Notes under the pieces: model-generated
What the model was told of the DNA's origin: nothing
Seen by the model: the letters and a program-made list of their open reading frames with translations, nothing else
Database searches by the model: none
Part shown: positions 10,084-18,317 of the stretch, in pieces
Layout: each line of letters starts with the position of its first letter
How positions within the stretch are numbered: position 1 is the stretch's first letter
Translations under genes and position numbers: made by a program
Source: Mycobacterium dioxanotrophicus
GTDB lineage: Bacteria; Actinomycetota; Actinomycetes; Mycobacteriales; Mycobacteriaceae
Assembly (NCBI RefSeq): GCF_002157835.1
Contig: NZ_CP020809.1
Coordinates: forward strand, 992,001 to 1,056,000
Length of the DNA: 64,000 nt
Reading direction: 5' to 3'

Positions 10084-10137
10084 CAGTGGCCAGCTGTGCA
10101 CGGATTTCAGCGGTTTCGCGTACACAACTGGCCACTG
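10084..10137. repeat. Imperfect 54-bp palindrome, possible diverged member of the window's palindrome family
   Basis: Arms CAGTGGCCAGCTGTGCACG and its complement differ at two positions. The central GGATTTCAGCGGTTTCGC resembles the loop of the three 57-bp palindromes further right, but the arms are unrelated. It lies between the convergent groEL2 and PE-PPE genes and could end transcription from either side. Confidence 0.6.
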
Positions 10138-10154
10138 AGTGCCAGGAGGCTGCG

Positions 10155-11615
10155 TTACGCCGCGTCCTTGTCCTTCGCGGGTTGCTCGGTCTTCGGTTTG
10201 TCGTCGGGCTTGGTGGTCTTGGGCTTGACGAGGTTGGTCAGCGATTTGGCGGCATCCCGCAGCGACGGCAGTTTCAGCTTCTTGGTATCGGGTTGTGCCG
10301 TCGCAAGTTTCGGCACCTTCGGGGTGGTGGTCTGCTTCGGCAGATCGGGGAGCGACGGCAACTTCGGCAGGTTCAGCGTGATCGGTTTCTCGGGCAACTT
10401 GGTACTGGTCGGGGTGTCAACCGAATCCGTTGACTGCGTCGTCGTCGATTGCGTCGACGATTCAGTCGACGATTCAGTGGTGGACGTCAGATCCGGGGTG
10501 GGTTCGGTCGCGATCCCGCTGTGCACCGGTGGCGGCGGGTTCTGGAAGTTGTTGACGCCCTGCTGGACGGCCCCCGGCATGGCTGCCGCGGCCTCGACGA
10601 ACTTCTGCGGCGGCGTGAACAAGCTGAACTGAGTGGGGGTGGCGGGGTTGGTGGTGCGGTCATAACCCATGTCGACGAGCACGCGCAGCACCGGCTCGAC
10701 CGCATCGATGCCGCCCTGCGGCAGGCCCAGCGCGTCGGCCGCCTGGCGCGCAGGCATCAGCAGGGGCAGATGATCGGTGTGCACCACGTAGTAGGTGGTG
10801 GTGGCCTTACCCGGCTGATTGACGACGGTCTTGGTGGTGCCATCCGCGTAGTGGTAAGTCGTTGTGTCGCCGTTGATTTCATGGCTGACGGCATTGGCGT
10901 CGGAGTACTGGCTCATGTCGATGTTGTCGTAATTCGCGTCGGGGTGCACATAGACGACGGCAGCAGCGGCGTTTGCGAGTGACAACGGGTTGAAGTACGC
11001 CGGGAAGTCCCCGTAGGTGTCGTACTCCCGGGTGATGTCGGTGGTCGTGAACTGGTCGGGCCCCATGGCCCCGGTGGACTGGATGTCGGCGAAAGGCACG
11101 TAGAGCCACGGGAATCGAGCGAAGATGCCGCCGTTGGGCTTGTTGGCGTTGGCGATCAGGACGAACTCGATGTTCTTCGGTGCGTTCGGATCCGTCTCGA
11201 GCTGCTTTCGCTGTTTGTTGGTCACGACGGCGCCGAGGGAGTAGCCGACGACGACGACGTGATCGGTGGGCGTATCCGGGGAGTTCGCGCCCGTAATCGC
11301 CTGTCCGAGTTTGCCGTTGCCGTCGTTCACCGACTGCGCGAACGTCGGTGCGGTCAGTCCGCTGACCGGCCAGATCGCGGCCAGGTAGTGCACACCGTGC
11401 GCGTCGCTGTACTGGCCGTCGAGCTTGTGGTTGATGTTGCCGCTCGTCGGGTCGTTGTTGCCGCCGACGCCGATCACGTAGTTGGTCAGGGTGGCGGCGA
11501 TGGTCGGGCTGTTCAGCGCGACCGGCGTGATCAGAACACAACTGGCGGCAACTGCCGCGGTACCGGCGACAGAACGACGAGCCGACCGCTTGTTACGCGC
11601 ATGACAACCAGACAT
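10155..11615 (-). CDS. Secreted PE-PPE domain serine hydrolase
   Basis: Protein of 486 residues with a basic N-terminus and hydrophobic signal segment (about residues 9-41) in place of a PE or PPE domain. The alpha/beta-hydrolase PE-PPE domain follows, with the nucleophile in GYSLG (Ser126). Members act as esterases/lipases on acyl substrates at the cell surface. The last 110 residues are low complexity: a Thr/Ser stretch, then a Pro/Lys region with repeated KLP motifs, probably a wall-spanning or wall-binding tail. ATG chosen for its GGGAGGG ribosome binding site. Convergent with groEL2. Confidence 0.83.
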   Translation of the reverse strand: MSGCHARNKRSARRSVAGTAAVAASCVLITPVALNSPTIAATLTNYVIGVGGNNDPTSGNINHKLDGQYSDAHGVHYLAAIWPVSGLTAPTFAQSVNDGNGKLGQAITGANSPDTPTDHVVVVGYSLGAVVTNKQRKQLETDPNAPKNIEFVLIANANKPNGGIFARFPWLYVPFADIQSTGAMGPDQFTTTDITREYDTYGDFPAYFNPLSLANAAAAVVYVHPDANYDNIDMSQYSDANAVSHEINGDTTTYHYADGTTKTVVNQPGKATTTYYVVHTDHLPLLMPARQAADALGLPQGGIDAVEPVLRVLVDMGYDRTTNPATPTQFSLFTPPQKFVEAAAAMPGAVQQGVNNFQNPPPPVHSGIATEPTPDLTSTTESSTESSTQSTTTQSTDSVDTPTSTKLPEKPITLNLPKLPSLPDLPKQTTTPKVPKLATAQPDTKKLKLPSLRDAAKSLTNLVKPKTTKPDDKPKTEQPAKDKDAA

Positions 11616-11761
11616 CCGGACCCTCCCCGCAAGCGCCAGCCGCGTCGCAGGCAAATCGTGACGCGTTGGTGGTCAGACACTAGCGACCGAGTTGCTTGGT
11701 GGAATCCGATTTGGGCAAACTTGCCCAGGGAACTTTCCGCAGTCTTTGCGAACGGAAACGC

Positions 11762-12139
11762 TCAGCGTTCTTCGATGGGCACGCAGTCGTGCAGGCAGCC
11801 ACTGGTCGCCGCCTGCGACTCGGGTGCTGCTTTGCGGTGCAGCACCGCGCGGCTGGGGATGACCCGCACCTCATCGGCCGCCAGTTCGCCTGTCCCGTCC
11901 ACGATCAGCGAGTAACCACCCGGTTCGCGGGGCGGCCAGATCACGGTGACGGCAGGGTGTTCGGCGAGATTGGCGCGGGTGTGCCGACCGGCAGTGCCGA
12001 CGCCGATGACGCCGTCGGTCAGCACCGGGTCGACGGCCACGGTGTGTGCGCGGAAGTCGTCGCCGACGGTGATCAGGTAGGCGAAGGCGAAGTCTGCCAG
12101 CGCGTCGGCCAGCTGGTCCAGGTCCACCTTCACGCTCAT
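11762..12139 (-). CDS. Pyridoxamine 5'-phosphate oxidase-like FMN/F420-binding protein
   Basis: Split-barrel flavin-binding protein of 125 residues. DFAFAYLITVGDDFRAHTV and the later GTAGRHTRANLAEHPAVTVIWP strand pattern match the PNPOx-like family. Many short mycobacterial members bind F420, FMN or heme. The start ATG overlaps the stop of the amidohydrolase gene by 4 nt (ATGA), so the two form an operon and are probably translationally coupled. A role in the same pathway is inferred, substrate unknown. Confidence 0.75.
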   Translation of the reverse strand: MSVKVDLDQLADALADFAFAYLITVGDDFRAHTVAVDPVLTDGVIGVGTAGRHTRANLAEHPAVTVIWPPREPGGYSLIVDGTGELAADEVRVIPSRAVLHRKAAPESQAATSGCLHDCVPIEER

Positions 12140-13887
12140 GACGCGACCGCCGGGACGGGTTGCCTGCCGCGCACCAGCTTGCCCGGCCGGGCGTCGGTGG
12201 GTACGCCGTGCTCGGCGATGATCTGACCGGACACCACCGTGGCGACATACCCGTCGGCACTCTGGTCCAGCCGGCGTCCACCTGCCGGAAGGTCCTTGGC
12301 CACCACGGGCTTGTGCAGGCGTAGCGCGCCGGCATCGAGCACATTGAGATCAGCCTTGTAGCCCACGGCAATTCGCCCGCGATCCAGCAGATGTGCGACG
12401 CGTGCGGGAACCGACGTGAGCTGACGGATCGCCTCGGCCATCGACAGCCGCCCCGAGGCGCGGTCGCGCACCCAGTGCGTCAGCAGGTAGGTCGGGAAGC
12501 TTGCGTCGCAGATCATCCCGTAGTGGGCGCCGCCGTCGCCGAGGCCCAGCACCACGTCCTCGCGGCGGATCAACTCCGCAACGGTGTCCAGTGAACCGTC
12601 GCGGAAGTTGGCCAAGGTCACCAAGAGCATGGCGCGGCCGTCATCGTCGAGCAGGCGGTCGTAGGCCTCTTCCAACGGGTCGACACCGCGGGCGCGGGCT
12701 CGCGCTCCGATCGAATCCACCGGCGACGGTTCGTAATTCGGTGGGTCGCCCAACGGATACATGTAATCCCAGGCCTGCGCGGCGAACATCAACGGATGCC
12801 CGTCGCTGCTCGGCTGGTCGGTCAGAATGCGTTGTCGCACTTCGGGTTTACGCATCTCTGCGACACGCTCGGGCAACGGCAGGTCGGCGATCTGCCGGTA
12901 CGACGGGTACATCACGAACGGGTTGCCCGAGAGCTCGAGCCCGAGCACCAGGCCGATGGGGCGGGGAAAGATCTGCGCCGTGACATCTCCACCGTTCGCG
13001 TTCGATTTCTGAACCATCCGCAGCGCGTCCTCGAAGAACGCCGGACCGGCATTGCCGATCGCCAGCGTGAAGGTCACCGGGAGGCCGACCTCGGAGGCTA
13101 CGTCGAAAACGGTCTGTAGCGCGGGTTCGTAGTCACCCGCGACGAGATCGGGCACGAACTGGATCAGGCCGCCACCGGCGTCGTCGACGCCCCGGGCGAT
13201 CGCCTCGATCTCGTCGTGGCCGGCATCGTAACTCGGAATCGGTTGTCCGCTTTGGGTTTTGTGGATCGTCAGCCGCGACGACGCGAAACCCAGCGCGCCG
13301 ACCTCGACGGCCTCGGCGGCGAGTTTGCGCATCTGTGCCAGATCCTCCGGCGTGGCAGGGTCCCGATCCACACCCCGTTGGCCCATCACGTACACGCGCA
13401 GCGGCGAGTGGGGCAGCAGGGCGGCGACATCGATGTCGCGTCGGCCGGCGTCGAGAGTGTCGAGAAACTCGGGGAACGTCTCCCACGTCCATGGCAACCC
13501 GTCGACCATCACCACGCCGGGAATGTCCTCGACCCCGGCCATCACGTCGACCAGCACGTCGTGGTCCTCGGCCCGGCACGGCGCGAACCCCACACCGCAG
13601 TTGCCCATGACCGCAGTGGTGACGCCATGCGCCGAGGACGGCGTGAGCCGGTCACTCCAGATGGCCTGCCCGTCGTAATGGGTGTGCAGGTCGACGAATC
13701 CGGGTGTGACCACCAGGCCCGTGGCGTCGATCTCGCGCGCACCGGAACCGTCCACGGATCCGACCGCGACGATCACGCCGTCGCGCACCGCGACATCCCC
13801 GACATAGGGTTCGCCGCCCGACCCGTCGACGATCAGGCCGCCGCGGATGCACAGATCGAATGTTGCGGCGTCAGAGTCATAGCCCAC
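12136..13887 (-). CDS. Amidohydrolase, N-acyl-D-amino-acid deacylase type
   Basis: Metal-dependent amidohydrolase of 583 residues. The strand-1 metal motif is VDLHTHYDGQ (His68, His70) after the N-terminal composite-domain half DLCIRGGLIVDGSG. Further conserved features are MGNCGVGFAPC, and the terminal SVPARVAHLLDRGRIAVGYKADLNVLD. The C-terminal LDRGRIAVGYKADLNV is a general amidohydrolase signature. The family includes D-aminoacylases and related hydrolases; this longer mycobacterial branch has no assigned substrate. First gene of a two-gene operon with the FMN-binding protein. GTG start. Confidence 0.82.
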   Translation of the reverse strand: MGYDSDAATFDLCIRGGLIVDGSGGEPYVGDVAVRDGVIVAVGSVDGSGAREIDATGLVVTPGFVDLHTHYDGQAIWSDRLTPSSAHGVTTAVMGNCGVGFAPCRAEDHDVLVDVMAGVEDIPGVVMVDGLPWTWETFPEFLDTLDAGRRDIDVAALLPHSPLRVYVMGQRGVDRDPATPEDLAQMRKLAAEAVEVGALGFASSRLTIHKTQSGQPIPSYDAGHDEIEAIARGVDDAGGGLIQFVPDLVAGDYEPALQTVFDVASEVGLPVTFTLAIGNAGPAFFEDALRMVQKSNANGGDVTAQIFPRPIGLVLGLELSGNPFVMYPSYRQIADLPLPERVAEMRKPEVRQRILTDQPSSDGHPLMFAAQAWDYMYPLGDPPNYEPSPVDSIGARARARGVDPLEEAYDRLLDDDGRAMLLVTLANFRDGSLDTVAELIRREDVVLGLGDGGAHYGMICDASFPTYLLTHWVRDRASGRLSMAEAIRQLTSVPARVAHLLDRGRIAVGYKADLNVLDAGALRLHKPVVAKDLPAGGRRLDQSADGYVATVVSGQIIAEHGVPTDARPGKLVRGRQPVPAVAS

Positions 13888-13953
13888 CTAACCAACGTAC
13901 GACGTCCCGCGCCGTAGGGGAATGTGTCGGTGGCTCATGCCAAGATCGACCTC

Positions 13954-14337
13954 GTGATCGACCACTTCGGAATCAACTGCACCGACTGGGCCAAGTCCAA
14001 GGAGTTCTACGACACCGTGCTCGGCGTGCTCGGGTACGGCCGCCAGCTCGACTTCGATGTCGCGATCGGCTATGGCCGGGACGGTAAGCCGGACTTCTGG
14101 ATCGCCGACGCCAGTGCCGGTGATGCGGGCGGCCCCAATCGGGAGATCCACGTGGCGTTCCAGGCTGCTGACGTCGACGCGGTGAAGGCGTTCTACGACG
14201 CCGCAGTGGGTTTGGGCGCCGAATCGCTGCACGAGCCGCGGCTGTGGCCGGAGTACCACCCGGGTTACTTCGGGGCATTCGTGCGGGATCCCGACGGCAA
14301 CAACGTCGAGGCCGTCTTTCACGGAGCTGCGGGCTAG
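13954..14337 (+). CDS. VOC family (glyoxalase/bleomycin-resistance fold) protein
   Basis: Single-domain vicinal-oxygen-chelate protein of about 127 residues. IDHFGINCTDWAKSKEFYDT at the start and YFGAFVRDPDGNNVEAVFHG at the end are the paired VOC modules with likely metal ligands His and Glu. Start is uncertain. I prefer this GTG because homologues begin at the first VOC strand and CAAGAT ends 7 nt before it; the GTG 30 nt earlier is the alternative, and it follows an AGGGGA stretch. Activity unknown. Confidence 0.78.
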   Translation: MIDHFGINCTDWAKSKEFYDTVLGVLGYGRQLDFDVAIGYGRDGKPDFWIADASAGDAGGPNREIHVAFQAADVDAVKAFYDAAVGLGAESLHEPRLWPEYHPGYFGAFVRDPDGNNVEAVFHGAAG

Positions 14338-14849
14338 GGGGCGCCCTTCGGCTCGAACGATTCCATCAGCCAGGAGCCGTGGACATTGGTCAAACCGACC
14401 AACACGGCGTTCTGTGACTGCGACGGGGACTGATCGCCCTTCGTCGCGGTGGTGTTGACGAATGCCAGCACGCGCGCCTTATCTTCGGACACGCTGTCGA
14501 CACCGGCGCGCACGACGGTGGCAATCGAGGTGATGCGGGTCTGACGGGCCTGAGGGATGACCGAGTCGCGCATGGCTTTCTGGTACTCGGTCAGGAATTT
14601 TCCGGTCAGCAGCGCGGTGCGGGGGCCGAGGTCGGCTTCGCTGATGTCCGGTGTGTAGCTCATGACCGTCGGCAGGTTCGTGCGCACCACGTTGATCACC
14701 TGCTGTCGGACCGCGGCTCGGTCCGCCACCGGCTCGGGCGCCGGTCTGCTCTTGATGATCAGCTGCCAGCCGCCCAGCCCGGTTGCCACCGCGATGCCCA
14801 AGCAGAGCAGTGCGACCAGCAGTCCCCATGCGACCCGTCGCGCGGTCAT
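14334..14849 (-). CDS. Mce-associated-like membrane protein
   Basis: Protein of 171 residues with one N-terminal transmembrane helix (about 6-31) and an NTF2-like outer domain. The pattern GKFLTEYQKAMRDSVIPQAR plus the terminal VLVGLTNVHGSWLMESFEP is typical of Mce-associated (Mas) proteins that stabilise Mce lipid importers. Its ATG overlaps the stop of the upstream gene by 4 nt. The 3' end overlaps the convergent VOC gene by 4 nt. No mce operon is present here, so it may serve a distant Mce system as an orphaned accessory factor. Confidence 0.7.
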   Translation of the reverse strand: MTARRVAWGLLVALLCLGIAVATGLGGWQLIIKSRPAPEPVADRAAVRQQVINVVRTNLPTVMSYTPDISEADLGPRTALLTGKFLTEYQKAMRDSVIPQARQTRITSIATVVRAGVDSVSEDKARVLAFVNTTATKGDQSPSQSQNAVLVGLTNVHGSWLMESFEPKGAP

Positions 14850-15451
14850 GGCACGAACTCCACTTTCGAGACCTTGTAGGAACCGGCGGTTTCGACGACG
14901 GTCAGTACCAACCGCTGTGCCCGATTCTGCGGGCCGGTGGCGTGGGTGCTGGTACTGGTAGAGACACTGACCAAAACGACGGCTTGTCCCGCCGTGAACG
15001 ACTCGAGGCCCGAAGCGCTGACGGTGCCGCGGGACGTCGACCCACTGGTCACCACCACCTGCTTGAATGCGTCGGCCTGCTTCTGGAAGTCGTCGTGGAA
15101 GGCGCCGGTCGACCCGTCGAGCACCCGCTGGATATCGGCATCGACACTCTCTGCGCTCACCGACGAGACTGTCGCGGCGAAGTCTCGAGCAGCGTCGACA
15201 TACGGTTGCCACTGTGGGTCTGTGGTGGACGCGGCGGGCGCACTGCGGACGAACTGGCTGACGGCAAAACCGGTGGCGCCCAACAACACCAGGGCCAGCA
15301 CCGCGGGAATCGCGATGGCGGCGACCAGCAGTGCCTGCGACTTCCGGGGCGGGCCGGGCGGCGGCGGGTACCCAGGCGTGAACTGCGGGTAGGTCGGCGG
15401 CGCGTTGTGAATCGGCGGAGGCTGATGCCACGGATCCGGTTGACCGCCCAT
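14846..15451 (-). CDS. Pro-rich membrane protein, Mce-associated-like partner
   Basis: Protein of 201 residues. The first 36 residues form a Pro-rich cytoplasmic tail (PPP, PGYPPPPGPP), then one transmembrane helix (about 40-66), then an outer domain of about 130 residues resembling its downstream neighbour. The organisation recalls the paired membrane proteins Rv1362c/Rv1363c. ATG start has TACTAT ending 7 nt upstream, suggesting a leaderless mRNA. The gene is divergent from the DinB gene, 64 bp between start codons. Confidence 0.68.
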   Translation of the reverse strand: MGGQPDPWHQPPPIHNAPPTYPQFTPGYPPPPGPPRKSQALLVAAIAIPAVLALVLLGATGFAVSQFVRSAPAASTTDPQWQPYVDAARDFAATVSSVSAESVDADIQRVLDGSTGAFHDDFQKQADAFKQVVVTSGSTSRGTVSASGLESFTAGQAVVLVSVSTSTSTHATGPQNRAQRLVLTVVETAGSYKVSKVEFVP

Positions 15452-15515
15452 GGGCGTGATAGTAACGGCGCTCGACGTCGCGGACAGGTCGGGACCTGCG
15501 GGTAGCGTCGCTCTC

Positions 15516-16034
15516 ATGACCTCCGACGAATCCGACGCTGTCCGCGAACTGCTGCGCGATTCCTTCTCCCGGCTGATCGAGCACGTCGACGATCTCACCG
15601 ACGGGCTCAGTGACGAAGCCGCGACCTATCGCCCGACGCCGCAGGCGAACAGCATCGCGTGGCTCATCTGGCACAGTGCGCGCGGCCAGGATCTGCAGTT
15701 GTGCGACATCGCGGGGCTCGAGCAGGTGTGGTTGCGCGACGGATGGGTGGACCGTTTCGGACTCGACTTGCCGCGCGACGACATGGGCTACGGCCACAGT
15801 GCCGCTGACGTGGCCAAGGTGCGGGCCTCGGCAGACCTGCTGGCCGGCTACTACCGGGCCGTGCACAAGGTGACGCTCGAGTACATAGCCACCGTCACGC
15901 CCGAGGAGCTGAGCCGTATCGTCGACACGCGGTGGAATCCGCCGGTGACCGCGAGCGTGCGGCTGGTCAGCATCATCGATGACTGCGCACAGCACCTGGG
16001 GCAGGCCGCGTATCTACGCGGCATCATCGGGTGA
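15516..16034 (+). CDS. DinB/DUF664 family protein (mycothiol-transferase-like)
   Basis: Four-helix DinB-fold protein of 172 residues. Metal-ligand histidines are seen in LIWHSARGQDLQL and in DDCAQHLGQAAYLRGI near the C-terminus, where DUF664 members place them. Several relatives are thiol (mycothiol/bacillithiol) S-transferases acting on xenobiotics, so such a role is plausible. TAGCGT ends 7 nt before the ATG, predicting a leaderless mRNA. It overlaps the next gene by 4 nt (GTGA). Confidence 0.8.
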   Translation: MTSDESDAVRELLRDSFSRLIEHVDDLTDGLSDEAATYRPTPQANSIAWLIWHSARGQDLQLCDIAGLEQVWLRDGWVDRFGLDLPRDDMGYGHSAADVAKVRASADLLAGYYRAVHKVTLEYIATVTPEELSRIVDTRWNPPVTASVRLVSIIDDCAQHLGQAAYLRGIIG

Positions 16035-16588
16035 TCACGCGGTGGTGGCCGCCGATCGGGCTGGTGGCCATGTTGTTGCTCGGCTGGTCCGTCGGTCGGG
16101 GACCGACCGCTGCCGACACCTGGTTCCAGCAGGTCGGTTCCGATATGGGGCGATCGCGCACAGCGTTCCTGGTGTTCACCTACCCACCGGCGGTGACGCT
16201 GGTCCTGGTCGCCGTGATCGTCGTGACGCTGCGCCGAAGACAGTGGTGGCTTGCGGTCGCGATGCTGCTGAGCGCGCCGCTGGCCACGCTTGCCGTGCAG
16301 GTCTGTAAACGCATCTTCGGCAGGGAGAAGGGCGGCGCGCTGTGCTATCCCAGCGGCCACACCACCTTCGCGGTCGTGGTGCTCGGCCTGCTGGTGGTCG
16401 CGGCGGGCATCGCCGTGTGGTCGTTGATCGTCGCGGTCACCCTCGGGCTGCTGGCCATGTTCGGCCAGGCCATCACCTATCACTACTTCACCGACACCGT
16501 CGGCGCAGTGCTGCTGGCGACCTCGGTGGTGTGCGTGGTGGCCATCGTCGCCCGACGTGAGGTTCAGGCTGCGGCCACGGTTAGCTGA
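16031..16588 (+). CDS. PAP2 superfamily membrane phosphatase
   Basis: Integral membrane protein of 185 residues with about five to six helices. The PAP2 motifs are KRIFGREKGG (motif 1, lacking the usual RP), CYPSGHTTFA (motif 2) and YHYFTDTVGA (motif 3). Members remove phosphate from lipid phosphates such as decaprenyl pyrophosphate or phosphatidic acid on the outer face of the membrane. The motif 1 variation makes the exact activity uncertain. Coupled to the DinB gene by start/stop overlap. Confidence 0.8.
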   Translation: MITRWWPPIGLVAMLLLGWSVGRGPTAADTWFQQVGSDMGRSRTAFLVFTYPPAVTLVLVAVIVVTLRRRQWWLAVAMLLSAPLATLAVQVCKRIFGREKGGALCYPSGHTTFAVVVLGLLVVAAGIAVWSLIVAVTLGLLAMFGQAITYHYFTDTVGAVLLATSVVCVVAIVARREVQAAATVS

Positions 16589-17071
16589 TACCGGTCCCAG
16601 CGCTGCGTGTCGAGCACGTCGCCGCCGATTCGGACCTGTGTGGCCGACGTTGCGCCGGCTGCCCGACTCGTTCGCTGCATGCGCAATATCGTGTCAGCCG
16701 AACGAATGACGTGACGGCGCGGACCGTTGGTTGTGCCCGAACCTTCGATGGTCGGGTGTGGGCGGCGGTGGCGACGCCGGCCCGGTTGATGGTCGAACCA
16801 TCATGTCCAGCACAGTAGTTCGGTCGAACAATGCTTGCTACAACATTGCATTCTGCAACAGTTTCGAATGAATCTATCAATAGATAGCTAATCTCGGCAC
16901 GATCCCTAGCTGCACCGTTGGTTAAGCGGTCTGGTTTGCGGTGAGTGCCCCCGGCGGACAAGTAATTGCAGATGCAACAACAACCTGAGAATAACCTGAG
17001 TTTTGCCTGTCGCTCGCGTAATTTTGCTGCCCGGGTAGGGGATTCGTCGAGGGGATGAAGGGATTTCGACT
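16589..17071. other. 483-bp intergenic region, locally AT-rich
   Basis: No convincing gene. The first half is ordinary GC-rich sequence. Between about 16810 and 16900 the base composition drops well below the rest of the window and contains the short inverted repeat CTATC-AATA-GATAG (about 16873-16886). A minus-strand open frame covering most of the region has no recognisable character. The right part presumably carries the promoter and leader of the secreted protein gene that follows, with GAGGGGA-like purine stretches before its ATG. Confidence 0.5.
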
Positions 17072-18181
17072 ATGGAGCAACGGGTTCAGTGCGGCCTCAC
17101 AGCGGGGCTGGCCATCGTCGGCGCGAGCGTCATCGCGATCACGCCGATCGCACCGACGACGACCGCCGCGTCACGTGTGGTCGACGCGGCGGCCTCGCTG
17201 ATGGCGAACTTCTCCGGGATGTCGCAAGCGGAGTTGCTTGCCCTGTCCGGGCAGCGGCTCGCCGAGCAGTTCGCGCAGGTGCCGTTTGTTCCGCTGGCAG
17301 CGGCCGCGGACCTCGCGGGCGGTGACCAGGCCCGGCTCTACACGGTCCTGCGCTCGGTGATCGATTCGCCGCTCTACGTCGCAGACCCCGTCCTCGAAGC
17401 GGCTGCCGACACGTTGCCGCCGTCCCTTGGTGGCGGAACGGATCACATCACCAATACGACGCTGCCGACCGAGGGCGCGATCATGCAGTTCCGGCTGAAC
17501 ACGCTGATCGGTGCCAGGGACGCCGCCGACGGATTCTTCGCCGATGCTCTGGGAGTTCCCGCCAGCACCGACGCCAACACCGCCAACGGCCTCGCAAACG
17601 GGGTGACCGCTTCGGTCGAGCGCACGGTCGAGGGGGCAGTGCTCGCGCCCGTCGGCCTCGTCACGATTGCCCAGGCCATGGCGGACGGTGACGCCGCCGA
17701 GCTCTACACGGCGATCCGGCAGTACATCGATGCCCCGCTGTGGGCCGCGGACCCGACCATCACCGCGCTGGAAAAGGCCCTTCCGGAATCGCTCGGCGGG
17801 GCAACGGAATTCGGTGACAATCAGCAGCCGACGGACGGTGGCTTGAAGGATTTCCGCGATCAGCAGCTCTGGGGCGCGACGCATGAGGCGCGCGTCGCGG
17901 TGGCCAAGGTGCTCAATGTTCCGTTGAATGCCCAGGACAACCCGGTCACGCCGCTGACCACGTCGACGCTGTCGAAGACCACGACCAAGTCGGTGGGCAC
18001 CCAGCTGCCCAAGCTCGGCACTCAGAACCCCAAGCTGAATTCGCAGGTCAAGCAGGCCGGCCAGAATGTGCAGAAGCAGGTCAAGAACGTCCAGACCAAC
18101 GTCAACAAGGCGCTGAGCAAGGTGAGCGACGCGGTCAAGAACGTGGCCAAGAAGCCCGAATCCAGCAAGTCGGACGACTGA
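17072..18181 (+). CDS. Secreted protein with internal duplication and basic tail
   Basis: Unrecognised protein of 369 residues. Residues 8-35 form a signal-like hydrophobic segment. Two tandem copies of an about 80-residue unit are visible (83-163 and 205-284); shared landmarks are LYT-(V/A)-(L/I)-R, ID-(S/A)-PL, ADP, SLGG and F-R-x-x-x-L, each unit ending (G/N)VP. The last 65 residues are Lys/Gln/Asn-rich coiled sequence (QVKNVQTNVNKALSK) ending KPESSKSDD. The tail recalls the basic tail of the PE-PPE hydrolase upstream. Probably exported and wall-associated; function unknown. A strong terminator follows. Confidence 0.72.
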   Translation: MEQRVQCGLTAGLAIVGASVIAITPIAPTTTAASRVVDAAASLMANFSGMSQAELLALSGQRLAEQFAQVPFVPLAAAADLAGGDQARLYTVLRSVIDSPLYVADPVLEAAADTLPPSLGGGTDHITNTTLPTEGAIMQFRLNTLIGARDAADGFFADALGVPASTDANTANGLANGVTASVERTVEGAVLAPVGLVTIAQAMADGDAAELYTAIRQYIDAPLWAADPTITALEKALPESLGGATEFGDNQQPTDGGLKDFRDQQLWGATHEARVAVAKVLNVPLNAQDNPVTPLTTSTLSKTTTKSVGTQLPKLGTQNPKLNSQVKQAGQNVQKQVKNVQTNVNKALSKVSDAVKNVAKKPESSKSDD

Positions 18182-18200
18182 TCCCGACTGAGCACAGAGC

Positions 18201-18238
18201 AGCGGGCGGCGACCGGGGGGTCGTCGCCCGCTACTTTT
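18201..18238 (+). terminator. Intrinsic terminator after the duplicated secreted protein gene
   Basis: Thirteen-bp stem with one mismatch (AGCGGGCGGCGAC with GTCGTCGCCCGCT), 6-nt G-rich loop, then ACTTTTG. It starts 19 nt after the stop codon. Confidence 0.85.
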
Positions 18239-18317
18239 GCGCATCGGCCGCCCGTCTCACTTGACAGGTGTCAACCCCGGTGCGACCTGCGTCACAAACG
18301 GTGGTTAACATGGCCCC

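Noticed and set aside
14850..15995. Long upstream extension of the Mce-associated-like frame
   Set aside because: The extension overlaps two better genes (the partner membrane protein and DinB) and reads as arginine-rich noise; the internal ATG at 14849 fits the operon overlap.
16564..16680. 38-codon minus-strand frame ending inside the PAP2 gene (contains RIGGDVLDTQRWDRYQL)
   Set aside because: The peptide looks protein-like, but there is no ribosome binding site or -10 box and part of it is antisense to the PAP2 gene; not enough to call a gene.
16581..16961. 126-codon minus-strand frame in the large spacer
   Set aside because: Composition is unlike coding sequence of this genome and no motif is seen.
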